Below, piece after piece: positions 51,301 through 59,117 of a DNA stretch of 64,000 bases. The DNA lies in the NCBI GenBank assembly GCA_039029315.1, contig JBCCGK010000048.1:17946-81945 (forward strand), given 5' to 3'. Under the pieces are notes generated by a model. It was not told the DNA's origin. It made no database searches and saw only the letters and a list, made by a program, of their open reading frames with translations. Source of the stretch: JBCCCJ01 sp039029315. Lineage in GTDB: Bacteria; Bacteroidota; Bacteroidia; J057. The first letter of the stretch is position 1; every line of letters begins with the position of its first letter. The position numbers and the translations under genes are program-made.

Positions 51301-52134
51301 GCGACCCTGTGGATGGAGACTTTGCGTGCCAAACCTCCCCTTGCTGAAGAATCTTTTCTGGGCATTGCTCCTTTTGATGAAAAAGGATGGAATCCAATAG
51401 ATTGGTCATTGAAAGGAGATTTTTTACAGGCAATGCTTCTTCGATCTGTCAGTGGATCGGAACAGTTACAGCCTTTGCCTTCCTCCAAAGAAGAGGTCAA
51501 ACAAATCCAGAAAATCATGGGGGGAGAAATCTGGATTGATCAGGAGGCGAGAAAAATTGACTGGATAAAAGAAGCACCTAAATTCCAGTTCATACATCTA
51601 GCCACACATGGAAAGGTGTTTGACCAGCATCCTGATCTGAACAGAATATATTTTGCTGAGACCAGCGACTCCACGGATCAGGAATTTCTCACTCTTGCCG
51701 ATCTCTATGGCATCCATTTGAATGCAGAAATGGCGGTCTTGAGTGCGTGTGAGACTGGTATGGGAAAACTTCTTCCAGGGGAGGGCATTGCCAGCCTGGC
51801 AAGAGGATTTACCTATGCCGGAGCGAGAAGCGTTGTCTCTACCTTATGGAAGGTGGACGATCCCACAACCAAAGAGCTCATGATCGCTTTCTACAAAAAT
51901 CTGGATGCAGGGATGGACAAGGCTTCTGCACTGCGTGAGGCGAAATTGACAGTGTTGGATGATACTTTCAAGCCTCCCTTCTATTGGGCTGCTCCCATTG
52001 CTATGGGGGATATGAGACCGATCCCCAGCCGGAATGAATGGACAGGGTGGTGGATAGTAGGATTGTTATTGATTCTTGTTGGACTCTTTGTTGTTGGGAG
52101 ACAAGTCATGCTTTCCTCAAAAACGAATCGCTAG
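48343..52134 (+). CDS. TPR-CHAT protein: exported tetratricopeptide protein with caspase-like protease domain
   Basis: The 1263-residue protein starts at ATG 48343, where a signal peptide begins (about 1-25, WGLMWLGCQMLVGQ); the frame extends 32 codons further upstream without one. Residues about 30-700 are tandem TPR repeats (for example VARVLNNLASVTIHLGMFEE, LQSIYDDLGSNYQMLGNYPA, IQAHILNTKGAVYMTLQQWT). A helical linker follows (700-870). The CHAT domain (about 880-1215) has the caspase-like dyad: His1089 in HLATHG and Cys1136 in LSACETG. A single membrane helix (about 1234-1256, WWIVGLLLILVGLFVVG) ends the protein with a short basic tail. The dyad is intact, so proteolysis is likely. The topology places the protease outside the cytoplasm. 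Confidence 0.92.
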   Translation: MRIKIAIVCWGLMWLGCQMLVGQVDTSAAHRCFNRGYALLKNGQFQNDSTYFYLDRAKVLFAEAGFPCRAFEVELFHIYGDRSRKGHVDWRRAKSRYLPLIKEIEKIPCSSDKLLGEVYFRMGRTYLLLNNRDSSEYFATQSLPKLQASWPDGHWKIAIIYSDLGAISLSRENFTKAYKLYQDALNHYEKLDSLFPSYVARVLNNLASVTIHLGMFEEALAFRMRTLSLLIDQHGEISPEVAACYNDIGNLYDKIQQYEESMCYYELALTLMLRSSISNHSALASIYLNIGSIHALGGNFEVAEEHFRKSLKSNPLRLRRDTLKYITTNIFLAESLANLFRFEESIGLLLSQANLLEEKGMGTTRLMADCEIYLGKIYRIAGQHLTALQHFQQGLELKQILEKNPQSVFPLANFSVVLFGLGQSSEAIETLLLAEKQILSQSLPKPYHLQSIYDDLGSNYQMLGNYPASLTYHTQALRIIQKYYPSNEWLISGILMDIGGAFQELGQQDSALFYLNQALTFIDESRSEFRYIQAHILNTKGAVYMTLQQWTMAQQHIQKALNLYEEILPTTHPKILETVLRLTKTFIAKEQFPQAIRYLSHAQEIIENLESPNPNHQVVLYLNLAELEQKMGNFRSALLACQSGLQAASLSFYSQNIASNPSVDSLLLVPSVIELLKRKGQILAEDPRFLSEAFRTTELVIQMIHQLSIGFNSDSRLHLKKIHTSVFESGLKIGFQRKRRAPIYGDELILFQLLEQSKAGQLRMDLREKVARQKSGIPDSLTLLLHELLFQIHQMESQLAGGKQRDNFRENRSHLFDLKRRHDSLIAHFEQAYPLYYEMKYNQELASLSTIQQNLQDNHALLEYFVGDSNLYGILIRTDTVMMKQLPPVQLDWIDSLHQAIQWGYPKMHEFIDSVAFAPYAYGLYRALIQPFADDLPERLIIVPDGPLAYIPFEILLTEPISKSFHKNEGSYPYLIRKKNISYALSATLWMETLRAKPPLAEESFLGIAPFDEKGWNPIDWSLKGDFLQAMLLRSVSGSEQLQPLPSSKEEVKQIQKIMGGEIWIDQEARKIDWIKEAPKFQFIHLATHGKVFDQHPDLNRIYFAETSDSTDQEFLTLADLYGIHLNAEMAVLSACETGMGKLLPGEGIASLARGFTYAGARSVVSTLWKVDDPTTKELMIAFYKNLDAGMDKASALREAKLTVLDDTFKPPFYWAAPIAMGDMRPIPSRNEWTGWWIVGLLLILVGLFVVGRQVMLSSKTNR

Positions 52135-52186
52135 AGTAGGGGGGAAGTAAATCGCAAGACAAGATCCACGATCAATGGCTAACCCT

Positions 52187-53209
52187 CTACCCAAACAAGC
52201 TCCCTTGACTTGGATCCTGACTGCCAGGCATACGACCAAAATGCTGGTATGCGCGCTCGGTAGCTACACGACCTCTTGAGGTGCGCTTGATGAAGCCCTC
52301 CATAATCAGGTAAGGCTCATAGACCTCCTCGATGGTCTCTGCCTCTTCCCCCGCGGATGCAGCAATAGAGTTGAGTCCAACGGGCCCTCCCTTGAACTTG
52401 TCAATGATGGTGAGCAGGATTTTGTTGTCCATATCATCCAGGCCAGCATTGTCCACTTCCAGGGCTTCGAGCGTGATTTTGGCGATTGTCAGATCGATGT
52501 GACCGTTCCCTTTGACTTGGGCAAAATCTCTTGTGCGTCGCAGGAGTCGGTTGGCAATCCTTGGAGTACCTCGGCTTCGGCGAGCGATTTCAAGGGAAGC
52601 ATCCTGATCAATGGGCACACTGAGCACACCTGCAGATCTACTTACAATTTTTGCCAGGGTCTCTGCATCGTAGTATTCCAGGCGATTGCTGATCCCAAAT
52701 CTCGCGAGCATGGGCGAGGTCAACAAGCCTGCACGCGTGGTTGCTCCGACCAGCGTAAATGGATTCAGGGTGATTTCAATACTTCTGGCATTGGGACCTG
52801 TCTCGACCATGATATCGATCTTGAAATCTTCCATGGCTGAATAGAGGTATTCTTCTACAACGGGAGACAGGCGATGAATCTCATCAATGAAGAGCACATC
52901 TCCTTTTTCAAGATTTGTCAACAAACCAGCGAGGTCTCCCGGTTTTTCTAATACAGGACCAGAAGTTGTCGTGATATTGGCACCAAGTTCATTGGCCACA
53001 ATATAGGAAAGTGTCGTTTTGCCCAGACCGGGCGGGCCATGCAGCAATACATGATCCAGCGGCTCTCCGCGAAGCTTGGCAGCCTTGACGAAGATTTTTA
53101 GGTTGTCAGTAATCTTTTTTTGACCCGTAAACTCATTCAACTCCTGGGGCCGAAGTTGTCTCTCTTCGTCCTGGGGGGTAGGCATGGGATCAAGCATCTC
53201 ATTTCTCAT
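52187..53209 (-). CDS. ruvB: Holliday junction branch migration helicase RuvB
   Basis: The 340-residue AAA+ ATPase has the RuvB signature from its N-terminus (LRPQELNEFTGQKKITDNLK). Walker A is GPPGLGKTT, Walker B is VLFIDEIHRL, sensor 1 is LVGATTRAGLL, and the C-terminal winged helix ends EPYLIMEGFIKRTSRGRVAT. With RuvA it drives branch migration at Holliday junctions. The gene starts 10 nt after the stop of the PAS/GAF kinase gene, so it is probably expressed from that transcript. ruvX (not a partner of RuvB) lies 7 kb away. Confidence 0.96.
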   Translation of the reverse strand: MRNEMLDPMPTPQDEERQLRPQELNEFTGQKKITDNLKIFVKAAKLRGEPLDHVLLHGPPGLGKTTLSYIVANELGANITTTSGPVLEKPGDLAGLLTNLEKGDVLFIDEIHRLSPVVEEYLYSAMEDFKIDIMVETGPNARSIEITLNPFTLVGATTRAGLLTSPMLARFGISNRLEYYDAETLAKIVSRSAGVLSVPIDQDASLEIARRSRGTPRIANRLLRRTRDFAQVKGNGHIDLTIAKITLEALEVDNAGLDDMDNKILLTIIDKFKGGPVGLNSIAASAGEEAETIEEVYEPYLIMEGFIKRTSRGRVATERAYQHFGRMPGSQDPSQGSLFG

Positions 53210-53219
53210 CTATGTTCAA

Positions 53220-55475
53220 TTACTCACTTTTCAAGGTAAAATAAAAGGTGCTGCCTTCATGCGGAATAGATTCAGCCCAGATTTTTCCTTGATGTAAATG
53301 AACAATTCTGGCACTGAGCGCAAGGCCGACGCCATTCCCCGAGACTTGACTTCTGGCGTGTAAGCGTTGAAACATATTGAAAATTCTCAACTTGTCTTTT
53401 TCCTCAAACCCAATTCCCCGATCACGGACGAAAAACTGAAAGCCATCTTCTGTTTGAGTTGCCCCGACCTCAATTTGGGGAGGACGATCTCCATGGAACT
53501 TGATCGCATTGTCAATCAGGTGACGGAACAATTGTAGCATTTGACGTGGCTCGGCTTTGATTGTCGGCAATGAGGAGACCTCTATGTTGCCATCTCGCTG
53601 CGCAAGCGTCGCCTTCATCGATTGCTGGACTGAGTCCATGACTTCATTCAGATCTACCAACTGTTGTTCCTGAGCCTGGGTGGTGAGTCGGGAGTATGCC
53701 AAAATTCCATCCAGTAATTCTTTCATGCGCATGGCCCCATCTATGGCAAAATCCATAAACTCAAGCTCACTGTCATCCATCTTGTCCTTGGCTCTTCTGT
53801 TCAAGAGTTGTATGTAGCTGACCACCATTCGCAAGGGTTCTTGCAAGTCATGAGAGGCCAGGTAGACAAAATGCTTCATGGATAATTCCAGTTCTGCGAG
53901 TTCTTCTGTACGTTTGATCACCGTTTGTTCCAAGGATTCTTTGGCCTTCTGGAGCTTTTGTTGGGTTTGATAGAGTTCATCTACAAATTGAATCCGATCC
54001 AGGGCCGAGCCAGTATGATAAGCCATTTGGCGCCAGAAGTTTTCCTGACTTTCGGTAGGGATGATGGGGTCTTCTTCCCAAAAAGTGCCTGCGCCAATCA
54101 CCCCCAAAGATTTGTCCAGAATACGAATAGGCATATTGACCACTACGCGATTTCCGGTTCGAAGAACGGTTTCTTTATTGGTTAGCGGATGTGTTCTGAC
54201 GTCAGGAATGACCCAGATGTCATGCACCTCTGTTAAGGCTTTGGCATAGGCGTCTTGTTCTGTATCAATGGTTTGCAAATGCCCTAATTCACTGCGTGCG
54301 TCCCGGCCCCGAGTGGCAATTAGGCATAAACTCTTTCGATCCTGCGAGAACAGATACAACCAACAGGTATTATAGCCCAGTACATGCTGAACTTCGGGAT
54401 GAATCGCGTCGATGACTTGTTCATAATTCTTGGCGACTTCCAATTGCCGGCGGAGACGAAGGAGAGAATCACGATGAAGGGCATTTTCCTTTAATTGCTC
54501 TTCAGCCTGTTTTCCTTCGATGGCAATCTCTGTCAAATAGGCTGCTGTCTGCATGAGACGCATTTCAGCTGCAGTTGGGGTTCGTTTTTTGGGAAAGTAG
54601 CAGATAAATGTACCCAACACCTTATTGGACGCCTTTTTTATTGGAATAATACAGCAGCTATGGATGGCCCACAGTCTGAATCTTTCTTTGAGGGAAGCGG
54701 GAAGATTTGATGCCTGCAAATCAGGAACTACGGTTTGTTTGCCACTGTAGATCGCCTCCACGCAAAGTCCTTCATCTTCAGGTCCTGCTGGCCACCCGTT
54801 GGTGAGTGTTGAAAGCAGATCTTCATGGAGATTCCTGCTTATTGCGGGGAATAATTTTTCTACACTCTCTCGAAACTCGAGAAAGGCAACCATCATATGT
54901 GGAAAGACCTGCTCAATCATATCCATGATTAATTCGAAGATATGAGGGAGCGTGTCCTGGTTGGCCAATGATTCCAGCACGGCATTCCGACCGGATTGCT
55001 CTATCTCGGCTTGCTTGCGAGAGGAAATATCATGAACATTTCCTATCAGTCGAGCGGTGGAGCCAGGGGCAGAATAGCTGATTCCAGCATGACAATGAAT
55101 CCATTTGATGGTATGAGAGTGGGTCCGTATACGCGCATCAATCTGACATGCTTCTCCTGTCTTCAGGACGTCTGACAAGGCTTTCTGGAATGGTAAACGG
55201 TCCTCCTCATGTATAATCTGAATGTAATCATCCCAACTTGGCGGCGATTCGTCCTTATCCAATTCGAACAGGGCATACATTCCCTCAGACCACCAGGTTC
55301 TTCCATTCTGTGGATCATATTCCCAGACACCGATTTTGGCGATTTGCTGCGCTTCCAGTCTCGAAGCTTCTGCTCTGTATCTAATTTCTTCTGTTGCTTT
55401 TAGTGCATCATTTTCCCCTTTGAGTCTTTGGGCTTCCCGAAGCAAGTCATCTCTCGATAATTCAGATAGTTTCAC
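53220..55475 (-). CDS. Sensor histidine kinase with PAS and two GAF domains
   Basis: The 751-residue soluble kinase starts with GTG at 55475. A short coiled coil (1-45) leads to a PAS fold (about 45-165, IGVWEYDPQNGRTWWSEGMY) and two GAF domains (about 170-325 and 345-500). HisKA (about 520-600) carries the phospho-His in LASHDLQEPLR. The HATPase has HLIDNAIKFHGDRPPQIEV, FFVRDRGIGFEE and GNGVGLAL. The architecture resembles bacteriophytochrome-like and light/redox kinases, but no chromophore Cys is assigned. No response regulator is adjacent. It is co-oriented with ruvB with a 10-nt gap. Confidence 0.92.
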   Translation of the reverse strand: MKLSELSRDDLLREAQRLKGENDALKATEEIRYRAEASRLEAQQIAKIGVWEYDPQNGRTWWSEGMYALFELDKDESPPSWDDYIQIIHEEDRLPFQKALSDVLKTGEACQIDARIRTHSHTIKWIHCHAGISYSAPGSTARLIGNVHDISSRKQAEIEQSGRNAVLESLANQDTLPHIFELIMDMIEQVFPHMMVAFLEFRESVEKLFPAISRNLHEDLLSTLTNGWPAGPEDEGLCVEAIYSGKQTVVPDLQASNLPASLKERFRLWAIHSCCIIPIKKASNKVLGTFICYFPKKRTPTAAEMRLMQTAAYLTEIAIEGKQAEEQLKENALHRDSLLRLRRQLEVAKNYEQVIDAIHPEVQHVLGYNTCWLYLFSQDRKSLCLIATRGRDARSELGHLQTIDTEQDAYAKALTEVHDIWVIPDVRTHPLTNKETVLRTGNRVVVNMPIRILDKSLGVIGAGTFWEEDPIIPTESQENFWRQMAYHTGSALDRIQFVDELYQTQQKLQKAKESLEQTVIKRTEELAELELSMKHFVYLASHDLQEPLRMVVSYIQLLNRRAKDKMDDSELEFMDFAIDGAMRMKELLDGILAYSRLTTQAQEQQLVDLNEVMDSVQQSMKATLAQRDGNIEVSSLPTIKAEPRQMLQLFRHLIDNAIKFHGDRPPQIEVGATQTEDGFQFFVRDRGIGFEEKDKLRIFNMFQRLHARSQVSGNGVGLALSARIVHLHQGKIWAESIPHEGSTFYFTLKSE

Positions 55476-55541
55476 GAGGTGAAAATTAATAATAACTGGA
55501 AGATACTCTAGGGGTAGGTAAGAAAAAGATTGGAAATCTTT

Positions 55542-56924
55542 CTATTTTTTGTCGGTTACCACCCTTTCTTGAGTTTCTTCTTCCAACCAGCTTAGGATGG
55601 TTGTCGAAAATTCTTGTCTGAAGTTTGTCAATTGCTTGAGCAGGGGATTCTGCTTTCTTTTCAGATTCCAGTGACGCCAGCGCGACCACCATTTCTTTAC
55701 TTGTTCTGAATACCAGACTGCGAATTCTCCGGAGAGAGGAAGGCTGATCAGGTAGAGCAATCCAACCCAGATATCTGTCAATCCCCACACAATTCCGAAC
55801 TGGATGAGATAGGAGAGGGGAAAGAGCACCATTCCTGAAGCAAACATGACAGAGCTATGAAAGTGATCATCCTTGAAGATCTTCAAGGTCAGCTGCTCAC
55901 ATGTTTTGTAAATATGGTAATTATTGATCACCCCATAAAGATGGAGGGGAAGCCCAAGAAGGACGCCCACAGACTGCAACAGCAGGGAGCCGAGGGAGTA
56001 GGGGGCTTTGGCGACAACATGATCCCGGAATCGTAGATCCTGCAAACCCTTCATATAGGTCTGTACTTTGGGACCAAGGGCTTTCATGCTTTCTGGATCG
56101 GATTCTGCCTTGGCTTCCATCACCGCGACCATGTCTTGCTGGGCAAGCAAGTGATGATGCAGATTGGCCATGTTCCGGGACTGTGCCTGAACGACCTCCG
56201 CAGAAAGAATAGTCCTGAGGTCATTGATCGTATCATAATGCTCGGCATTCATGATGTGGACCATATATTTGGAGATGCGCTTGCGCAAATCCTTTGTCAG
56301 TTGCAGAATCGCCTTGCCTGAATTCTGATGATACAGTTCGTAATAGTCAGAAAGGGGAATGGATTCTCCAAATACAACCAGCATATCATTGTGGAACTTC
56401 CTGTGCTGATTGTAATTCAGCCCAACAGGAACAAGCTCCAGCGGAAACTCGAATTGATTGGCTTCTGCTGCCTGGAAAGCAATTCTCGCGGCGCCCTTCT
56501 TGAGTGGTCGCAATTTTCGGGGTCTTCCGTGATTGCCTTCTGGAAATATGATCAGGGATTCGTTGAAAGACAGCCTCTCGACACATTCTTCAAAAATCTT
56601 TTTGTTTTTTTCCAGTGAGTCCACCCCATCCCTTTGCCGATAGATAGGCTTCATTTTCAATACATTGAAAAAGGGGATGGCCCATGAGACAAACACATCT
56701 GAGCGTGTAAGAAAACTGGGCTGCCGATCCATCAAGCTTGCACTGGCTGCATTGATCGGATCTATCAGTGCATTCTGATGATTCGGGGCAAAAATAATCG
56801 GGACACCTTTTGTGACATGTGTATCATGGCCCACTACCTGATATTTTCGATAATATCGCCTCAGTGTGAATCTGCAATATGCTTTCAGCACATAATATGC
56901 TTTGCTAAACCTTCCTTTATCCAT
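55542..56924 (-). CDS. Lysophospholipid (1-acylglycerol-3-phosphate-type) acyltransferase
   Basis: The 460-residue protein has a PlsC-type acyltransferase domain at about 20-260. The motif NHQNALIDP keeps the catalytic His and Asp, but with five residues between them instead of the usual four. FPEGNHGR is the substrate-binding motif. The C-terminal half has membrane helices (SLLLQSVGVLLGLPLHLYGV, MFASGMVLFPLSYLIQFGIV, GLLYLISLPLS). It probably acylates lysophospholipids or a lipid-like acceptor in the inner membrane. Similar long Bacteroidota proteins have the same HQNA variant. Confidence 0.88.
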   Translation of the reverse strand: MDKGRFSKAYYVLKAYCRFTLRRYYRKYQVVGHDTHVTKGVPIIFAPNHQNALIDPINAASASLMDRQPSFLTRSDVFVSWAIPFFNVLKMKPIYRQRDGVDSLEKNKKIFEECVERLSFNESLIIFPEGNHGRPRKLRPLKKGAARIAFQAAEANQFEFPLELVPVGLNYNQHRKFHNDMLVVFGESIPLSDYYELYHQNSGKAILQLTKDLRKRISKYMVHIMNAEHYDTINDLRTILSAEVVQAQSRNMANLHHHLLAQQDMVAVMEAKAESDPESMKALGPKVQTYMKGLQDLRFRDHVVAKAPYSLGSLLLQSVGVLLGLPLHLYGVINNYHIYKTCEQLTLKIFKDDHFHSSVMFASGMVLFPLSYLIQFGIVWGLTDIWVGLLYLISLPLSGEFAVWYSEQVKKWWSRWRHWNLKRKQNPLLKQLTNFRQEFSTTILSWLEEETQERVVTDKK

Positions 56925-56946
56925 ATGTTAAAATCCTACTCATCAT

Positions 56947-57888
56947 TTAGTTTACAGAAATTCTGGACCAGACTGAAGCGAGGCTGATTCCACTGATCAG
57001 ATGCCAGATCCCCCACATGGCGGCTACCATTGCCATCCCTCCCATGCCATCAAAGACAGGACCGAAAATCAGCACCAATCCAAGCCCTGAATTCTGAATT
57101 CCGGTTTCTATTGCGATGGATCTTCGATCCGCCCGTGGCAATTTCCCAAGAGAGCCAAGGAAATAGCCACAGCTCAAGGCAATGATGTTGTGGAAGAAGA
57201 CAATAAGAATGACATACTTGACATAAGTAACCACAAAATCCCAATTCCCTGCCAGGGCACCAATAATGTATCCACCAAAGATCACAATGGATAGAATACG
57301 GATCGGTTTGGTAATCTTTGCCGTAAATCCTGGAAAACGACTGGCTGTGAGCATGCCAATCGCCAAAGGAATGGCGAGAATCAATAAAATCTTGACAAAG
57401 ATGGAAACGGGGTCCATGTCAATTTCTCGCAAAATGCTTGCTGCTGGCTCATACCATTGAGACCAGAACAAAAAATTGATTGGAGTCATCACAATTGCAC
57501 CCAGAGTGGCAATTGCTGACAAACTCACTGATAGCGCAACATTGCCTTTGGCCAGCAGCGAAATAAAATTGGAAACATTGCCGCCTGGACAAGCGGCTAC
57601 CAGAAACATACCCAAAGCCATACTTGGGCAGAACACGCCCCACCCAGCGTCTCCCAATGCACCTAGAATCAACACAAATCCAAGGGTAAGTGCTGGCAAG
57701 ATCAGGAATTGGGACAGGACCCCAATCAAAGGAGCTTTGGGTTGCTTGATGACACGTTGGAAGTCCTCTACTTTGAGATTGAGGGCGACTCCAAACATGA
57801 TAATCGCTAGGGAAATGTCAAGAAACATCAGGCTCGTCTCGGAGAAATTGAGTCGAACCGAATCAAATTGTTCACATAAGGCGTTCAT
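56947..57888 (-). CDS. Bile acid:sodium symporter (BASS) family transporter
   Basis: The 313-residue membrane protein has about ten helices. The family opening DISLAIIMFGVALNLKVEDF is followed by a strongly conserved block LGMFLVAACPGGNVSNFISL and, later, IETGIQNSGLGLVL, which form the crossed helices at the Na+ site. Members import bile acids, pantoate, pyruvate or other organic anions with sodium. The substrate is not evident from context. It is probably a single gene. Confidence 0.9.
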   Translation of the reverse strand: MNALCEQFDSVRLNFSETSLMFLDISLAIIMFGVALNLKVEDFQRVIKQPKAPLIGVLSQFLILPALTLGFVLILGALGDAGWGVFCPSMALGMFLVAACPGGNVSNFISLLAKGNVALSVSLSAIATLGAIVMTPINFLFWSQWYEPAASILREIDMDPVSIFVKILLILAIPLAIGMLTASRFPGFTAKITKPIRILSIVIFGGYIIGALAGNWDFVVTYVKYVILIVFFHNIIALSCGYFLGSLGKLPRADRRSIAIETGIQNSGLGLVLIFGPVFDGMGGMAMVAAMWGIWHLISGISLASVWSRISVN

Positions 57889-57963
57889 ACCATTGAATTA
57901 CAGGATTCATGAAAAAAAAGAAGAACACCCAAGAATCTTCGTTCATTCCCTTGTCTCACCTTG

Positions 57964-59037
57964 TCAATCCTTCACCCGATTGAATCGCAATGCTTTCAAC
58001 ATCCATCCGGGAAGCGGCTTGGAGGGATCGCGTTTGCGCATATCCAGATACCAGCCTAATTTCTTTAATATAGGAACCTTATAGGTTTCTACAAATTCGA
58101 TTAGCGTTCCGTCTGGGTCTTCAATATACGAAAAAGCACCAGCTGCCTCCCCCATATCAAATTCTTTTCCCAATGCAGAAGTACTATCTACCGTGAAGGG
58201 AAACCCTTTGGACGCGCATTCCTGTCGGAGCGCATCCATGCCTACAATGTCAAAACACAGGTGAATAAATCCCAAATCACCCCAGAATCGATTCTCAAAG
58301 ATTTTGCGGGGCGTTCGTCCCTGTAGCTCTACCAATTCTAGATGGGTAGGCCCAAATATTTCACTGAATCCTCCTGTGCGTTTTTGGCTGTGAGTCAGCA
58401 AGACTCGCCGAACCTTGGACCCGCCACCCGGCAATGGACCAAGATCTACGAATTCTCCATTGGAATCATATACCACCGAATCGTAGCCAAGAATATCACT
58501 GTAGAGGGTTCTGGCCTTATCGATATCGGAGACACCAATCATACATCCTGCAGGTCCTCCGGTAGCATGTTTGCCTTTGGTAAAGAAATGCTCATCCTCT
58601 ACAATTTGAAATAGATTGCCATAAGGGTCCTGGACAAAAAAAGTCGCCTTTCCTGCAGGATCTGTGTTCAGAGAGCCCAATACCTGAATCTCCTTTTCTT
58701 TCAGGGATTGATATGCTTTCGCAACATCCATAGATTTAATCCGAACAGCGAAGATCCCCAAATCCCCCAATTGAGGTTGGAAGGTAGGGCCTTCCGGGGT
58801 TCGGCTGGTGTATTGCCAGATTTCCATGCCGCCACCACCCTGAAGGTTCACTGCGAGGACAGCATGTCGACTTCTGGGTTCGCCACCCGTATAAGGCAGC
58901 ATCAATTCGGCCTCTGCAGCTTCCTCGAAGATAGGGACATCCATTCCAAAATGTTGTCGATACCATTTCCAGGCCTGATGGACATCCGGAATGCCTATCC
59001 CTACCTGTTGAATCCCCGTGATGATCTTTTGTGCCAT
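57964..59037 (-). CDS. Two-domain VOC (glyoxalase/dioxygenase fold) family protein
   Basis: The 357-residue protein is built of two VOC modules, residues about 7-150 (GIQQVGIGIPDVHQAWKWYR, ATFFVQDPYGNLFQIVE) and about 160-325 (CMIGVSDIDKARTLYSDILG, LGFIHLCFDIVG, AFSYIEDPDGTLIEFVE). His and Glu residues at module ends would bind a divalent metal. Extradiol dioxygenases and methylmalonyl-CoA epimerase-like enzymes share this fold. No reaction can be assigned. The promoter box is 32 nt upstream. Confidence 0.88.
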   Translation of the reverse strand: MAQKIITGIQQVGIGIPDVHQAWKWYRQHFGMDVPIFEEAAEAELMLPYTGGEPRSRHAVLAVNLQGGGGMEIWQYTSRTPEGPTFQPQLGDLGIFAVRIKSMDVAKAYQSLKEKEIQVLGSLNTDPAGKATFFVQDPYGNLFQIVEDEHFFTKGKHATGGPAGCMIGVSDIDKARTLYSDILGYDSVVYDSNGEFVDLGPLPGGGSKVRRVLLTHSQKRTGGFSEIFGPTHLELVELQGRTPRKIFENRFWGDLGFIHLCFDIVGMDALRQECASKGFPFTVDSTSALGKEFDMGEAAGAFSYIEDPDGTLIEFVETYKVPILKKLGWYLDMRKRDPSKPLPGWMLKALRFNRVKD

Positions 59038-59069
59038 ATCGTAAACGTCTTTCTACGAGCAATTTTGGG

Positions 59070-59077
59070 CAAATATA
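59070..59077 (-). promoter_or_regulatory. -7 box (TATATTTG) of the VOC gene
   Basis: The minus strand reads TATATTTG, a full TAnnTTTG match, 32 nt before the ATG at 59037. It is back-to-back with the box of the divergent Rpn gene, with 27 bp between them. Confidence 0.5.
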
Positions 59078-59104
59078 CTTCTTTCCATTCCTCGGACAAA
59101 GGTG

Positions 59105-59112
59105 TATCTTTG
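59105..59112 (+). promoter_or_regulatory. -7 box (TATCTTTG) of the Rpn nuclease operon
   Basis: TATCTTTG, a full TAnnTTTG match, ends 5 nt before the ATG at 59118. It supports that start over a longer frame beginning at 59031. Confidence 0.6.
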
Positions 59113-59117
59113 CTCCT

